A stretch of DNA of 64,000 nucleotides from Bacteroidales bacterium (lineage in GTDB: Bacteria; Bacteroidota; Bacteroidia; Bacteroidales; UBA932). Under the pieces are notes generated by a model. It worked only from the letters and a program-made list of their open reading frames with translations. It was not told where the DNA came from and searched no databases. A program made the position numbers and the translations under genes. Where the stretch lies: positions 1 to 64,000 of the forward strand of contig SUYP01000012.1 of assembly GCA_015060395.1 (NCBI GenBank). Direction: 5' to 3'. This document shows, in pieces, positions 53,503 through 62,050 of the stretch; position 1 is the stretch's first letter; each line of letters opens with the position of its first letter.

Positions 53503-55125
53503 CTATCTCGCGTAACCTGGGTTCTGCTGGAGGTCAAGGTTAGTTGCAAGCTCTGTTGATGGAACAGGGAATACATTGAAGTGTGAAGGAAGATCCTGTC
53601 CACCGAAGTTTCCGCCCTTGTATGTCCAGTTATAGCCGCTGATCCACTTGTTGTAACGGATGAGGTCGGTACGACGATGACCCTCCCACATAAGCTCGCG
53701 TGCACGCTCTGCCATAAGGAAGTCCTCATCGATTGTCGAAGGAGCTGCTACACCTGCACGGTCAGCAAGAGCCTTGATCTGAGCAGATGCGTTTCCGCCT
53801 GCGTGCATACAAGCCTCAGCATAGATGAGGTGGATTTCACCAAGACGGATGAGAGGCCAGTCGATGTCGCTGAAGTTCTTTGTTGCTGCAGTAGCTGCAT
53901 AGTCAACTGCATCCATATCGTGAGGTACGTTGTTGAACTTGATGCAAGACCATCCGTTGAGGAATGTGTTGAGGTTGTCCTGCATAGACTGAGTACGTCC
54001 CTTGATGTAGAAGTACTGTCCGCGCTTGTCAGCTACAGTATATTCACCGGTAGCGAAGTCTGCAGCTGTAGGAGCGAAGTAAGTCTGAACGTAATGGTCA
54101 GGAACACGGTTACCAGCCCAACCACCGTTGATACCTGTGATGTTCACAGCGCCGTCATCTCCTGAGAGAGTAGAGAGGGTGAGGTAAGTTGTACCACCGT
54201 ATGACTGAGTGTGCTCTGCATTGTATGAAGCAGCGAAGAGGATCTCCTTCTTTGCATCAGGATTCTCACCGTTGTCACCGCGGAAAAGCTCAGCGTGAGT
54301 AGGAGCAAGAGCATAGCCGAGAGAGTAGATCTTCTCGCAGGCAGCCTTTGCCTCAGCCCACTTTGCAGTACCTGTATAAACCTCTGCGTTAAGATATACA
54401 CGAGCGAGGAGACCGAGAACGGAACCCTTGTCAGCACGTGGGTAGTTTGCCTGTGCTGCAGGCATTGCGCTTGCGTCAGATGCAAGGTCCTCGAGCTCGC
54501 TTACAACGAAGTCAAAGATCTCGGTTGCAGGCTTCTGTGGAGGGTTGTAACCGCCACCGAACTGAGTGTCCTCTGTTGAGAAAGGAACCTGTCCGAATGT
54601 ATCCATTGCAGCCCAGTAGAAGAATGCACGGAGGAAACGAGCCTCTGCACGGTACTGCTGAACCTTAGCCTTAACGTCAGCAGAGCATCCTCTTGTAGAA
54701 AGGTTGGCATCTGAAGTCTGACGAAGATACTCGTTCACGTATGTGATACCCTGGAGTGTACGTACATATACTGCATAAACAGCATCATTGAGGACGTCAC
54801 CCTTCCAGGTACAGTTGTTGAGGTCGTTTACCCAAGCGTCACCCCAAGCACACTTTGCAGCGTCTGCGGTAACCTCCTGAGTTGACCAGAAAGCGCGGAT
54901 GAACTCCGATGCACCACCGTCAGCGACCTGAAGGTCCTGGGTGTTGTTTGATACAAGCTGGAAATAGATCTTTGTAAGACCCTGCACATAGCCTTCCTCG
55001 TCAGCACCGTATGCGGTCTCCGAAGTCACGTCGGTCTTGTTCAACGGAATGGTGTTGAGGTCTCCGACGCAGGCTGTAAGCATTGCAGCAGCTGCCACTG
55101 CGGAAAATATATTTTTGATTTTCAT
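53503..55125 (-). CDS. SusD-like outer-membrane glycan-binding lipoprotein (pair 1)
   Basis: A 540-residue SusD-type lipoprotein with signal peptide and lipobox LTAC (C17 or so), opening VGDLNTIPLNKT after lipidation. The SusD C-terminal block ERARELMWEGHRRTDLIRYN is present. I chose ATG 55125: an AGGAGG-like sequence stands 9 bp upstream, unusually strong for Bacteroidetes, and ATG 55131 is also possible. The upstream SusC gene ends at 55143, so the two are tightly linked. The paralogous SusD at 43.2 kb is clearly related but divergent. Confidence 0.94.
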   Translation of the reverse strand: MKIKNIFSAVAAAAMLTACVGDLNTIPLNKTDVTSETAYGADEEGYVQGLTKIYFQLVSNNTQDLQVADGGASEFIRAFWSTQEVTADAAKCAWGDAWVNDLNNCTWKGDVLNDAVYAVYVRTLQGITYVNEYLRQTSDANLSTRGCSADVKAKVQQYRAEARFLRAFFYWAAMDTFGQVPFSTEDTQFGGGYNPPQKPATEIFDFVVSELEDLASDASAMPAAQANYPRADKGSVLGLLARVYLNAEVYTGTAKWAEAKAACEKIYSLGYALAPTHAELFRGDNGENPDAKKEILFAASYNAEHTQSYGGTTYLTLSTLSGDDGAVNITGINGGWAGNRVPDHYVQTYFAPTAADFATGEYTVADKRGQYFYIKGRTQSMQDNLNTFLNGWSCIKFNNVPHDMDAVDYAATAATKNFSDIDWPLIRLGEIHLIYAEACMHAGGNASAQIKALADRAGVAAPSTIDEDFLMAERARELMWEGHRRTDLIRYNKWISGYNWTYKGGNFGGQDLPSHFNVFPVPSTELATNLDLQQNPGYAR

Positions 55126-55142
55126 TGTCATTTTCCTCCTCA

Positions 55143-58100
55143 TTAGAAGTTTACGTTAAGACGAACTGAGAATGTACGAGGTCTTGGCCAGAATGTTCTG
55201 TCAACACCGTCAGTGCTGTTGATCTCAGGATCGATACCCGAATAATTTGTAATCACAAATACGTTCTGGCAAGATGCAGCCACGCGGATGTTGCCGCCCC
55301 AGTTGCCGATCTCCTTGAATGTATATCCGAGGTTGATGTCATCCATACGGAAGAATGAAGCGTTCTCGAGATAGAAGTCAGAGAAGAACTGGTAGTCACC
55401 GCTGATCTGTGTAAAGCCTGTTCTCTTGACAGCTGTCGCGAAGTTAGGAAGGTTACCTGCGTTCACATCGAAGTATGCTGTAGAGTTGTTAGATGCGAAG
55501 TCGTTGAATACCTTGTATCCGAGTGAACCGTGGCCGTTGAATCCGAAGTCCCAGTTCTTGTATGAGAGCTTCACATTGAGACCATAGTAGAAGTCAGGGT
55601 TAGGATCGCCTGCGCAATACTTGTCGTCATTGTTGATCACACCGTCCTCGTTGAGGTCAACGAATGCGTTCTGGATAGGCATACCATTCTCATCGTAGAG
55701 CTGCTTGAATACCCAGTAGCTGTATGGAGCGTAACCTACCTGGTGACGTCCTACGTATGAACCTGTACCGTGTGAGATACCTGAAGTCTGGATGTAGTAG
55801 CTGTCATCGTCAGTAGCGTTAAGCTTGGTGAACTTGGTATCCTGGAATGTACCGTTTACGCCGATAGAGAGATGCCAGTCGTTAGTCTGAACCGGAATCA
55901 CGTTGAGGGCGAACTCGATACCCTTGTTCTGCATTGAACCTACGTTTGTAAGAACTGTGTTACCGAAGTTCGATCCCATTGGGGTAAGCACGCTGTTGAG
56001 GAGGTCGTCAGTGTTACGGAGGTAAGCATCAACGTTACCTGTGATACGGTCACCGAGGAAACCGAAGTCGATACCGACGTTGTAAGTAGTGGTAGTCTCC
56101 CACTTGATGTTAGGATCGTATGCACCTGGAGTCCACATAAACTGGAAACCGTTCGATCCCATAAAGTACTGCTGGTAAACGTCTGTAGAGAGGCCGTAGC
56201 GTGAAAGGTGAGCGTACTCGCCGATACCGTCCTGCTGACCTGTCATACCTGCAGAGAGACGAAGCTTGAGCTGTGATACCTTCTTCACGTCCTTGAGGAA
56301 GCCTTCCTCCTTGATGTTCCAAGCGAATGCGCCTGATGGGAAGAGACCCCAACGTGTGTCAGGAGAGAAGCGTGATGAACCGTCGTTACGGAGTGAGAAT
56401 GTGAAGAGATATCTTGAAGCGATAGAATAGTTGATACGTCCGTAGAATGACACGAGGAAGCTCTCCCACTGCCACTTCGGATAACGTGCCTCAGCAGTCT
56501 CACCTGCGTTGAGCTTGATCTCATTTGACTCGTTGAAGTAAGAAACGCTGCGGTTAGAGCCATAGAAGTGCTGCCAAGAGTAACCGGCCATAACGTCGAG
56601 GTTATGGATACCCCAGGTCTCATTGTAGTTTGCGTATGCCTCGAGAGCCGAGCTGCGGCGGAGCTGCCACTCCTTAGAGTACTGACCGATACCGCGGTTC
56701 TCTGTATCAGACCAAGCCTGGTATGAACCTACTACAGAACCGTTCTTGTTGTTGTAGTCGGAAACGTCAGTTGAAGCTGTAACGTTGAAACGGAGAGCCT
56801 CGAAACCGTGAACCTTATAGTCGATACCTGCACTGGCGATGAGACGACGTGAAGTACCGTAGCTGATGCGGTCGTAGAGCTGTGACATAGGACCTACACC
56901 GAGGAGGGTGTTAGGAGCGAAGTTCTCGCCACGGCCTGTACCGTAGTTGAAGTAACCGTTACAAGTATCGTAGTCGATAGAACCGTCCGCGTTACGGAAA
57001 TATGGATCCTGAGTTGGGTTGAAGAAGGCTGCATTGCCTACTACACCGCCGTCAGCATAGTTAGAATAAGTGTAAACACCCTTGGCGTTGAGGTTGAGGG
57101 TGAGGTGCTTGTCAAGGAAGTTTGGAGACAAGCTGAAATCAAGAGTTCCTCTGTCGTATGTCGAACCTACGAGCGTACCCATCTGGTCAGTATAACCGAG
57201 TGAAACGCGGTAAGGCATACGGTCCTTCACGTTACCGCTGAGGCTCACGTTGTGGTCGTGAGTGAGCGCTGTACGGAAGATGATGTCCTGATAGTTCACG
57301 TTTGTATCCTTGCTGAGACGTGAAGCGATAGTCTTTCCTGCAGGAGTCGAAGTGTCGCCCATAAGCTGGTCGCCCTCCCAGTAGATTCCGTATGTATCCT
57401 TGATGAAACCACGGAACTCCTCTGGTGAGAACACCTGAAGCTGACGTGAGTTGGTCTGCACGCTCATACTTCCGCTGTAAGAAACCTGAGGCTTGCTGCC
57501 CTTACCCTTCTTTGTAGTGATGAGGATGACACCGTTTGATGCACGTGATCCGTAGATTGCAGCAGAAGATGCGTCCTTGAGGACTGTGAATGAATCGATG
57601 TCGTTAGGATTGATCATATCAAGAGGGTTGGACATACCGTAACCACCTTCGCGAGCGATAGGAACACCGTCGATTACGATGAGAGGGTCGTTCGATGCGT
57701 TGAGGGAAGCGGCACCACGGATACGGATTGTAGATCCTGAACCAGGACCACCGTCACCAGGAGTGATGAGGAGGCCAGGAACCTTACCCTTGAGCATATC
57801 CTGAGTATTGACCATAGCACCACGGTTGAGTTCCTCAGACTTGATTGCTGTGATGGAACCTGTCATATCTTCCTTCTTGACAGTACCGTAACCGATTACG
57901 ACTACCTCATCAAGGAACTGAGTGTCCTCGCTGAGTGTCACTGTCGCAGGCACCTGTGATGCCACAAACTGCTGTGAAGCATAACCGATGCAGCTGATCT
58001 CTATAACTGCGTCAGCGCTAGAAACTGTAAGGACATAGTCGCCGTCAAGACCGGTAGAAGCACCGTTTGTGGTGCCCTGCTCGATCACGGTTGCACCGAT

Positions 58101-58220
58101 GATCGGACCGATTGCGTCAACAACTACTCCTTTCACCTCGTATCCGCCCTGGGCGAATACAGACACACCCATAATGCACGAAAGCACGAAGGATGCGCAT
58201 AGTGTCTTGATTCTATTCAT
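55143..58220 (-). CDS. SusC-like TonB-dependent outer-membrane transporter (pair 1)
   Basis: A 1025-residue TonB-dependent importer for starch oligosaccharides, judged from its neighbours. The signal peptide ends near VFAQGG. The CarboxypepD-like domain (about 25-100), plug (MLKGKVPGLLITPGDGGPGS; NASNDPLIVIDGVP) and barrel (C-terminal NVNF) are all present. It is a paralogue of the transporter at 44.9-47.9 kb. A 62-bp spacer containing an AT-rich ATATTGAA/TTCAATAT inverted repeat (58264-58280) separates it from the MFS gene upstream. I see no clear promoter in that spacer, so co-transcription with the MFS gene is likely. Confidence 0.95.
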   Translation of the reverse strand: MNRIKTLCASFVLSCIMGVSVFAQGGYEVKGVVVDAIGPIIGATVIEQGTTNGASTGLDGDYVLTVSSADAVIEISCIGYASQQFVASQVPATVTLSEDTQFLDEVVVIGYGTVKKEDMTGSITAIKSEELNRGAMVNTQDMLKGKVPGLLITPGDGGPGSGSTIRIRGAASLNASNDPLIVIDGVPIAREGGYGMSNPLDMINPNDIDSFTVLKDASSAAIYGSRASNGVILITTKKGKGSKPQVSYSGSMSVQTNSRQLQVFSPEEFRGFIKDTYGIYWEGDQLMGDTSTPAGKTIASRLSKDTNVNYQDIIFRTALTHDHNVSLSGNVKDRMPYRVSLGYTDQMGTLVGSTYDRGTLDFSLSPNFLDKHLTLNLNAKGVYTYSNYADGGVVGNAAFFNPTQDPYFRNADGSIDYDTCNGYFNYGTGRGENFAPNTLLGVGPMSQLYDRISYGTSRRLIASAGIDYKVHGFEALRFNVTASTDVSDYNNKNGSVVGSYQAWSDTENRGIGQYSKEWQLRRSSALEAYANYNETWGIHNLDVMAGYSWQHFYGSNRSVSYFNESNEIKLNAGETAEARYPKWQWESFLVSFYGRINYSIASRYLFTFSLRNDGSSRFSPDTRWGLFPSGAFAWNIKEEGFLKDVKKVSQLKLRLSAGMTGQQDGIGEYAHLSRYGLSTDVYQQYFMGSNGFQFMWTPGAYDPNIKWETTTTYNVGIDFGFLGDRITGNVDAYLRNTDDLLNSVLTPMGSNFGNTVLTNVGSMQNKGIEFALNVIPVQTNDWHLSIGVNGTFQDTKFTKLNATDDDSYYIQTSGISHGTGSYVGRHQVGYAPYSYWVFKQLYDENGMPIQNAFVDLNEDGVINNDDKYCAGDPNPDFYYGLNVKLSYKNWDFGFNGHGSLGYKVFNDFASNNSTAYFDVNAGNLPNFATAVKRTGFTQISGDYQFFSDFYLENASFFRMDDINLGYTFKEIGNWGGNIRVAASCQNVFVITNYSGIDPEINSTDGVDRTFWPRPRTFSVRLNVNF

Positions 58221-58263
58221 AAAGAATTTTGTTTGGTTAGTAGATTGTTTTTATTAATATATA

Positions 58264-58280
58264 ATATTGAATTTCAATAT
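58264..58280. other. AT-rich inverted repeat upstream of the first SusC gene
   Basis: ATATTGAA and TTCAATAT flank a single T just before the MFS stop codon (minus strand). It may be a weak stem or a regulator-binding site. Confidence 0.4.
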
Positions 58281-58281
58281 A

Positions 58282-59589
58282 TTATGCTTTCTTTCCATCT
58301 TTCACGAAACGCACTGACAATGCACCGAGGACGAGGAGGACTCCCGCAACGATGAACATACTGACCTGTGCACCTCCGACGAGCTTCAGCACAAGACCTC
58401 CGCAAGCTGCAGCGGCGATCTGCGGAAGGCAGATGGTACCGTTGAAGAGGCCGAGATATGTACCGATATGTTCACCTGAGAGAGAGTTGGTGAGAAGTGT
58501 GAACGGCACTGCAAGCATCGCAGCCCAGGCAGCTCCGATAAGGAGGAAGGATACGATGAGGGCATACTGGTTGTGGAGGAAGAACACGGATGCGAATCCG
58601 ACAGCTCCGATAAGGAGGCTGACTACGTATGCAACCTTGATATCCTTGAACTTAGGGATCACGAGTGCCCAGAGCATAGAGCCCACAGCCTGCACAGCGA
58701 AGAGGACTCCCACCCAGTTGCCGGCCTCCTGATATCCCTCGGATGCCACGTCTGTAGTACCCCAGCAAGTATCTGCGATCGCACCGTTGGTATATGTCCA
58801 CATATAGAGGAATGCAGCCCAGCAGAAGAACTGCACGATACCCACTGTCCAGAATGTCTTTGGAGCATCCTTGAGGAGGGTAAGCATACCCGGAGCCTTC
58901 TCTTCCTTCTTGTCAGGATCGATGCCGTGGAACTCGGCATATTCCTTCGGAGGCATCTCCTTCACCTTGAATGTAGTGAAAAGGACACAGAGGATAAGGA
59001 TGGCTGCGCCGATGTAGAATGCGTATTTCACAGTGTCAGGAACCTGTCCCTCAGGTGCCGTATTGGCGATTCCGAACCACGCGAAGATGAATGGGAAAAG
59101 ATATCCCACGAGGCTTCCCGCATTGCAGAGGAAGCTCTGGATCGAATATGCCTGACCCTTCTGCTCCTCGTTCACCATATCGCCCACAAGCATCTTGAAC
59201 GGCTGCATAGCGACATTGATCGAAGTGTCCAGAAGCATAAGGGAGATAAGTCCGAATATCATTGCGCCGCTTACCGCAAGGCCGAAGTTTCCGGCATTCG
59301 GAAGCATACACATAACGGCGATGGCTATGATGGAACCGAGGAAAAGATACGGGATGCGTCTTCCGAGACGTGTCCAGGTCTTATCGCTGTATTTTCCTAC
59401 GAGAGGCTGTACGATAAGTCCCATAAGGGGAGGAAGGATCCAGAAGAAGCTGAGATCGTGCGGATCGGCTCCAAGAGTCGCAAAGATGCGGCTGATATTG
59501 GCATTCTGAAGGGAATATGCGATCTGGACTCCGAAAAATCCGAAGCTGATATTCCACATCTGCCAGAAAGTAAGTTTCGCTTTTTGCAT
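58282..59589 (-). CDS. MFS sugar transporter (maltose/SLC45-like)
   Basis: A 435-residue inner-membrane transporter of the MFS, in the SLC45/maltose-permease-like group. The opening KLTFWQMWNISFGFFGVQIA and SDKTWTRLGRRIPYLFLG are characteristic, and about 12 helices are visible. It would carry maltose or short maltooligosaccharides from periplasm to cytoplasm. I chose ATG 59589 because it directly gives the family N-terminus; the 48 upstream in-frame codons overlap the regulatory region. Two LytTR-type boxes lie 88 bp upstream. Confidence 0.92.
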   Translation of the reverse strand: MQKAKLTFWQMWNISFGFFGVQIAYSLQNANISRIFATLGADPHDLSFFWILPPLMGLIVQPLVGKYSDKTWTRLGRRIPYLFLGSIIAIAVMCMLPNAGNFGLAVSGAMIFGLISLMLLDTSINVAMQPFKMLVGDMVNEEQKGQAYSIQSFLCNAGSLVGYLFPFIFAWFGIANTAPEGQVPDTVKYAFYIGAAILILCVLFTTFKVKEMPPKEYAEFHGIDPDKKEEKAPGMLTLLKDAPKTFWTVGIVQFFCWAAFLYMWTYTNGAIADTCWGTTDVASEGYQEAGNWVGVLFAVQAVGSMLWALVIPKFKDIKVAYVVSLLIGAVGFASVFFLHNQYALIVSFLLIGAAWAAMLAVPFTLLTNSLSGEHIGTYLGLFNGTICLPQIAAAACGGLVLKLVGGAQVSMFIVAGVLLVLGALSVRFVKDGKKA

Positions 59590-59676
59590 TTTATCGCGGT
59601 TTTGGTTATTAATTCTAATGTAAACACGAAGTCTGCGAAAATAATCATAATATATAAGACGCGCGAAACCCCAGTG

Positions 59677-59706
59677 ACGAACGGTCGGAAGATAACGACG
59701 AACTGT
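59677..59706 (-). promoter_or_regulatory. Two LytTR-type operator boxes between the MFS and LytS genes
   Basis: On the minus strand ACAGTTCGT (59706-59698) and ACCGTTCGT (59685-59677) both match the LytTR consensus [TA][AC][CA]GTTN[AG][TG] at every position. They are direct repeats with a 12-bp spacer (21-bp period, two helical turns), the arrangement expected for a LytTR dimer. A near -7 element, TATTTTCG (59643-59636), lies about 33 bp downstream towards the transporter. The adjacent LytTR regulator is the obvious candidate binder. Confidence 0.75.
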
Positions 59707-59736
59707 CTGTTTTTCCTGACGAATAAATGACAAAAA

Positions 59737-59767
59737 TTGGAGATTCGGAGCAAATTGCCTATCTTAG
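59737..59767 (+). promoter_or_regulatory. Candidate promoter for the LytS/LytTR pair
   Basis: TTGG (59737-59740), a 19-bp spacer and TATCTTAG (59760-59767) fit the Bacteroidetes pattern with one mismatch in the -7 box. The start would be near 59774, 12 bp before the kinase ATG. Confidence 0.4.
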
Positions 59768-59785
59768 GGGTCGATTTGACAGTAT

Positions 59786-61171
59786 ATGAGCCCTTTACGA
59801 CATATAAAGACATCTTACGTCATCCACATTTTTGCCTTGCTGCACGCTGTGGTAGCCCTGAGCTGCAGGCTCGCAGGCATTGAGGATGAGCTGCTTCTGA
59901 CAATTCTGACAATGACGATGGCGATGATGGTATGCCTTCAGCGCGGAATGAACATCGAGCTCACAGCCGCGACCATCATTGTGGTGAACATTCTCGGATA
60001 TCTCATAGGAAACCTCGGTGCCAGGATTTTCCAGACATTTATGGATCAGGCGTTTGCAGTTCACGCTATGTCAACCTTCCTCACCACCGAGATCCTAGGC
60101 TGGGGCATTGTGACGATGACGACCATTTTCCACGTCAGAAAACGGGAAAGGCATAATCTTATCGACACCCCGTACCTGTCCTGGCTCATACTTGCGATGT
60201 GCGGAGTATTCATCCTCCGCCTGTGCATCGTCCTCGTATTTTCGAGTGACAGATTCAGCAGCGGCGATGTGTTCGGAACTGCGACAAAGGTCTTCTCCAA
60301 CTCCTTCTCCCTCATCACCCTCATCTGCATCAACGTCCTGTACATCAGATATTCCAAGAAACACGGAAAGAGATGGTCTGGACCGGTCAAAGTGCTGGTA
60401 TTCATTACATTTATGCTGATCGGAGCGCTGCTGGAAAGCATACTTGTCGGCCTCGACCTTTCATTCCGAATAAAAGACGTATTCAACAAGGAGTTCCCTC
60501 TTCTTTATGCCACCTCTCTGCTTGCCCAGATTATGGTTTACTGCATCGTGTATATGGTCAATTATGCACTCAGCGCCAAAAGCGAGATGCAGGAAGAAAG
60601 AGAGAAGGCCAATATGGCACAATATAGGTATGTCAAGCTCAAGCATCAGGTCAACCCTCACTTCCTGTTCAATTCTCTAAACATTCTCGACTGCCTTATA
60701 TGCGAAGAGAAAACGGATAGGGCCAGCGCTTATACGCACAAGCTGGCAGGCATATACAGATATATGCTCAAGAGCGAGGAAGAAATGATCGTGTCCCTTA
60801 GGGAGGAACTCGTTTTCGTAGGGCTATACGTCGATCTTCTGAAAGAAAGATTCCCAGCAGGTTTCGAGTTGGAGACTGATGTGCCCGAACAGCTTATGTC
60901 AAGGCATATATTGCCTTGCTCGATACAGCTGCTCATAGAAAATGCGACAAAACACAATGCCGTATGCGAAGACAATCCGCTGATAATCAGGATAGAAGCC
61001 ATCGGCGACAACATCAGGGTCAGCAACAACGTCATTCCTAAGGTCACCAAAAGCCCTTCAACCGGATTAGGGCAGAAATATATAAGACAGATGTATCTCG
61101 ACCTTACCGGCAAGCAGATAGAAATCACAGATACAGAACATAAATATAGTGTAACCCTGCCTTTAATATAA
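59786..61171 (+). CDS. LytS/YehU-type sensor histidine kinase
   Basis: A 461-residue membrane kinase. The N-terminal half has about six to seven hydrophobic helices (residues about 8-255). A short coiled coil follows, then the His_kinase domain with HQVNPHFLFNSLNIL (phospho-acceptor H292 in NPHF) and a HATPase region (CSIQLLIENATKHNAV, GLGQKYI). It is divergent from the starch-locus transporter and upstream of its LytTR partner, with 6 bp between stop and start. It probably reports a maltooligosaccharide or membrane signal; the ligand is unknown. Confidence 0.9.
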   Translation: MSPLRHIKTSYVIHIFALLHAVVALSCRLAGIEDELLLTILTMTMAMMVCLQRGMNIELTAATIIVVNILGYLIGNLGARIFQTFMDQAFAVHAMSTFLTTEILGWGIVTMTTIFHVRKRERHNLIDTPYLSWLILAMCGVFILRLCIVLVFSSDRFSSGDVFGTATKVFSNSFSLITLICINVLYIRYSKKHGKRWSGPVKVLVFITFMLIGALLESILVGLDLSFRIKDVFNKEFPLLYATSLLAQIMVYCIVYMVNYALSAKSEMQEEREKANMAQYRYVKLKHQVNPHFLFNSLNILDCLICEEKTDRASAYTHKLAGIYRYMLKSEEEMIVSLREELVFVGLYVDLLKERFPAGFELETDVPEQLMSRHILPCSIQLLIENATKHNAVCEDNPLIIRIEAIGDNIRVSNNVIPKVTKSPSTGLGQKYIRQMYLDLTGKQIEITDTEHKYSVTLPLI

Positions 61172-61177
61172 GAAAAT

Positions 61178-61936
61178 ATGAATGTCCTTATCGTAGAAGA
61201 TGAAATAATGGCTCAGAAGAGCCTGACGCGCGTACTGACACAGAATTTTCCTGATATAAAGATCATCGGATGCACCTCTTCCGTGAAAAGCACGGTAGCC
61301 TGGCTGAAGGATCCGGCCAATACCGTTGATGTGATATTTATGGATGTGGAACTGTCTGACGGAGAATGTTTTGAGATTTTCCGCCAGGTAAATGTCAAAG
61401 CCAAGGTCATAATGACTACCGCATACGACAGTTATGCTCTGAAGGCATTCGAAGCCGGAAGCATCGACTACCTGCTCAAGCCTATAGAACCGGATTCATT
61501 GAAAAGGGCTGTGGCACGATGCCGGATGAGCGGAGGACAGATCGACGCCGAGGCTCTGCTGAAGGCAATCGGAAACGGAACTTCTGCCAAGAAAGAATAC
61601 AAGGAAAGATATATCGTAAGGTTCAATGACCGTATCGTACCACTGCTGACCTCGAACATAGCATACGTATATTCTGAGGAAAAGAACAACTATCTGGTCA
61701 CATTCGACGAACAGAGATATATAATCGACTCGTCACTCGATGTGATAAGCGAAGAATTCAATCCAGAATATTTCTTCCGCATATCCAGAGGCTGCATAGT
61801 GTCGCTGAAGGCTATCAAAAGTATCATCAAGCAGGCCGGAGGACGACTGCGCATAGTTGCAGAGCCGGCATCATCGTTTGAAATGACGGTAAGCCGTTCC
61901 CGTGTGGACGATTTCCTCAAATGGCTGGAGAGATAG
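61178..61936 (+). CDS. LytTR-family response regulator
   Basis: A 252-residue regulator. The receiver domain (about 1-120) has phospho-acceptor D56 in VIFMDVE and K104-type sequence in DYLLKPI. The C-terminal LytTR DNA-binding domain (about 147-252) carries YSEEKNNYLV, FFRISRGCIVSLKAI and VSRSRVDDFLKWL. It is coupled to the LytS-type kinase. Its target is likely the pair of perfect LytTR boxes at 59677-59706, so the pair probably controls the starch locus in place of a SusR-type regulator. Confidence 0.92.
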   Translation: MNVLIVEDEIMAQKSLTRVLTQNFPDIKIIGCTSSVKSTVAWLKDPANTVDVIFMDVELSDGECFEIFRQVNVKAKVIMTTAYDSYALKAFEAGSIDYLLKPIEPDSLKRAVARCRMSGGQIDAEALLKAIGNGTSAKKEYKERYIVRFNDRIVPLLTSNIAYVYSEEKNNYLVTFDEQRYIIDSSLDVISEEFNPEYFFRISRGCIVSLKAIKSIIKQAGGRLRIVAEPASSFEMTVSRSRVDDFLKWLER

Positions 61937-61975
61937 CACCTGCCACACATCTCGCTGAGCATCAGCTACTTACAC

Positions 61976-62009
61976 ATAATGCCTGCTGTAATCTTACAGC
62001 AGGCATTAT
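61976..62009. terminator. Perfect 16-bp hairpin between the LytTR gene and malQ
   Basis: ATAATGCCTGCTGTAA (61976-61991), TC and the exact complement (61994-62009) lie between convergent genes. There is no T-run on either side, so termination by this stem alone is uncertain. Confidence 0.6.
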
Positions 62010-62050
62010 ACATATAAACCTATAAATCAACGGTTTACGCTCCAGCGGAA

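Noticed and set aside
58573..59730. 385-codon plus-strand open frame opposite the MFS transporter
   Set aside because: The minus strand encodes a clear 12-helix transporter; the plus frame is His/Glu-rich shadow sequence.
61976..62009. Long perfect hairpin considered as a small RNA gene
   Set aside because: No promoter element and no sequence beyond the stem; position between convergent genes favours a 3'-end structure.
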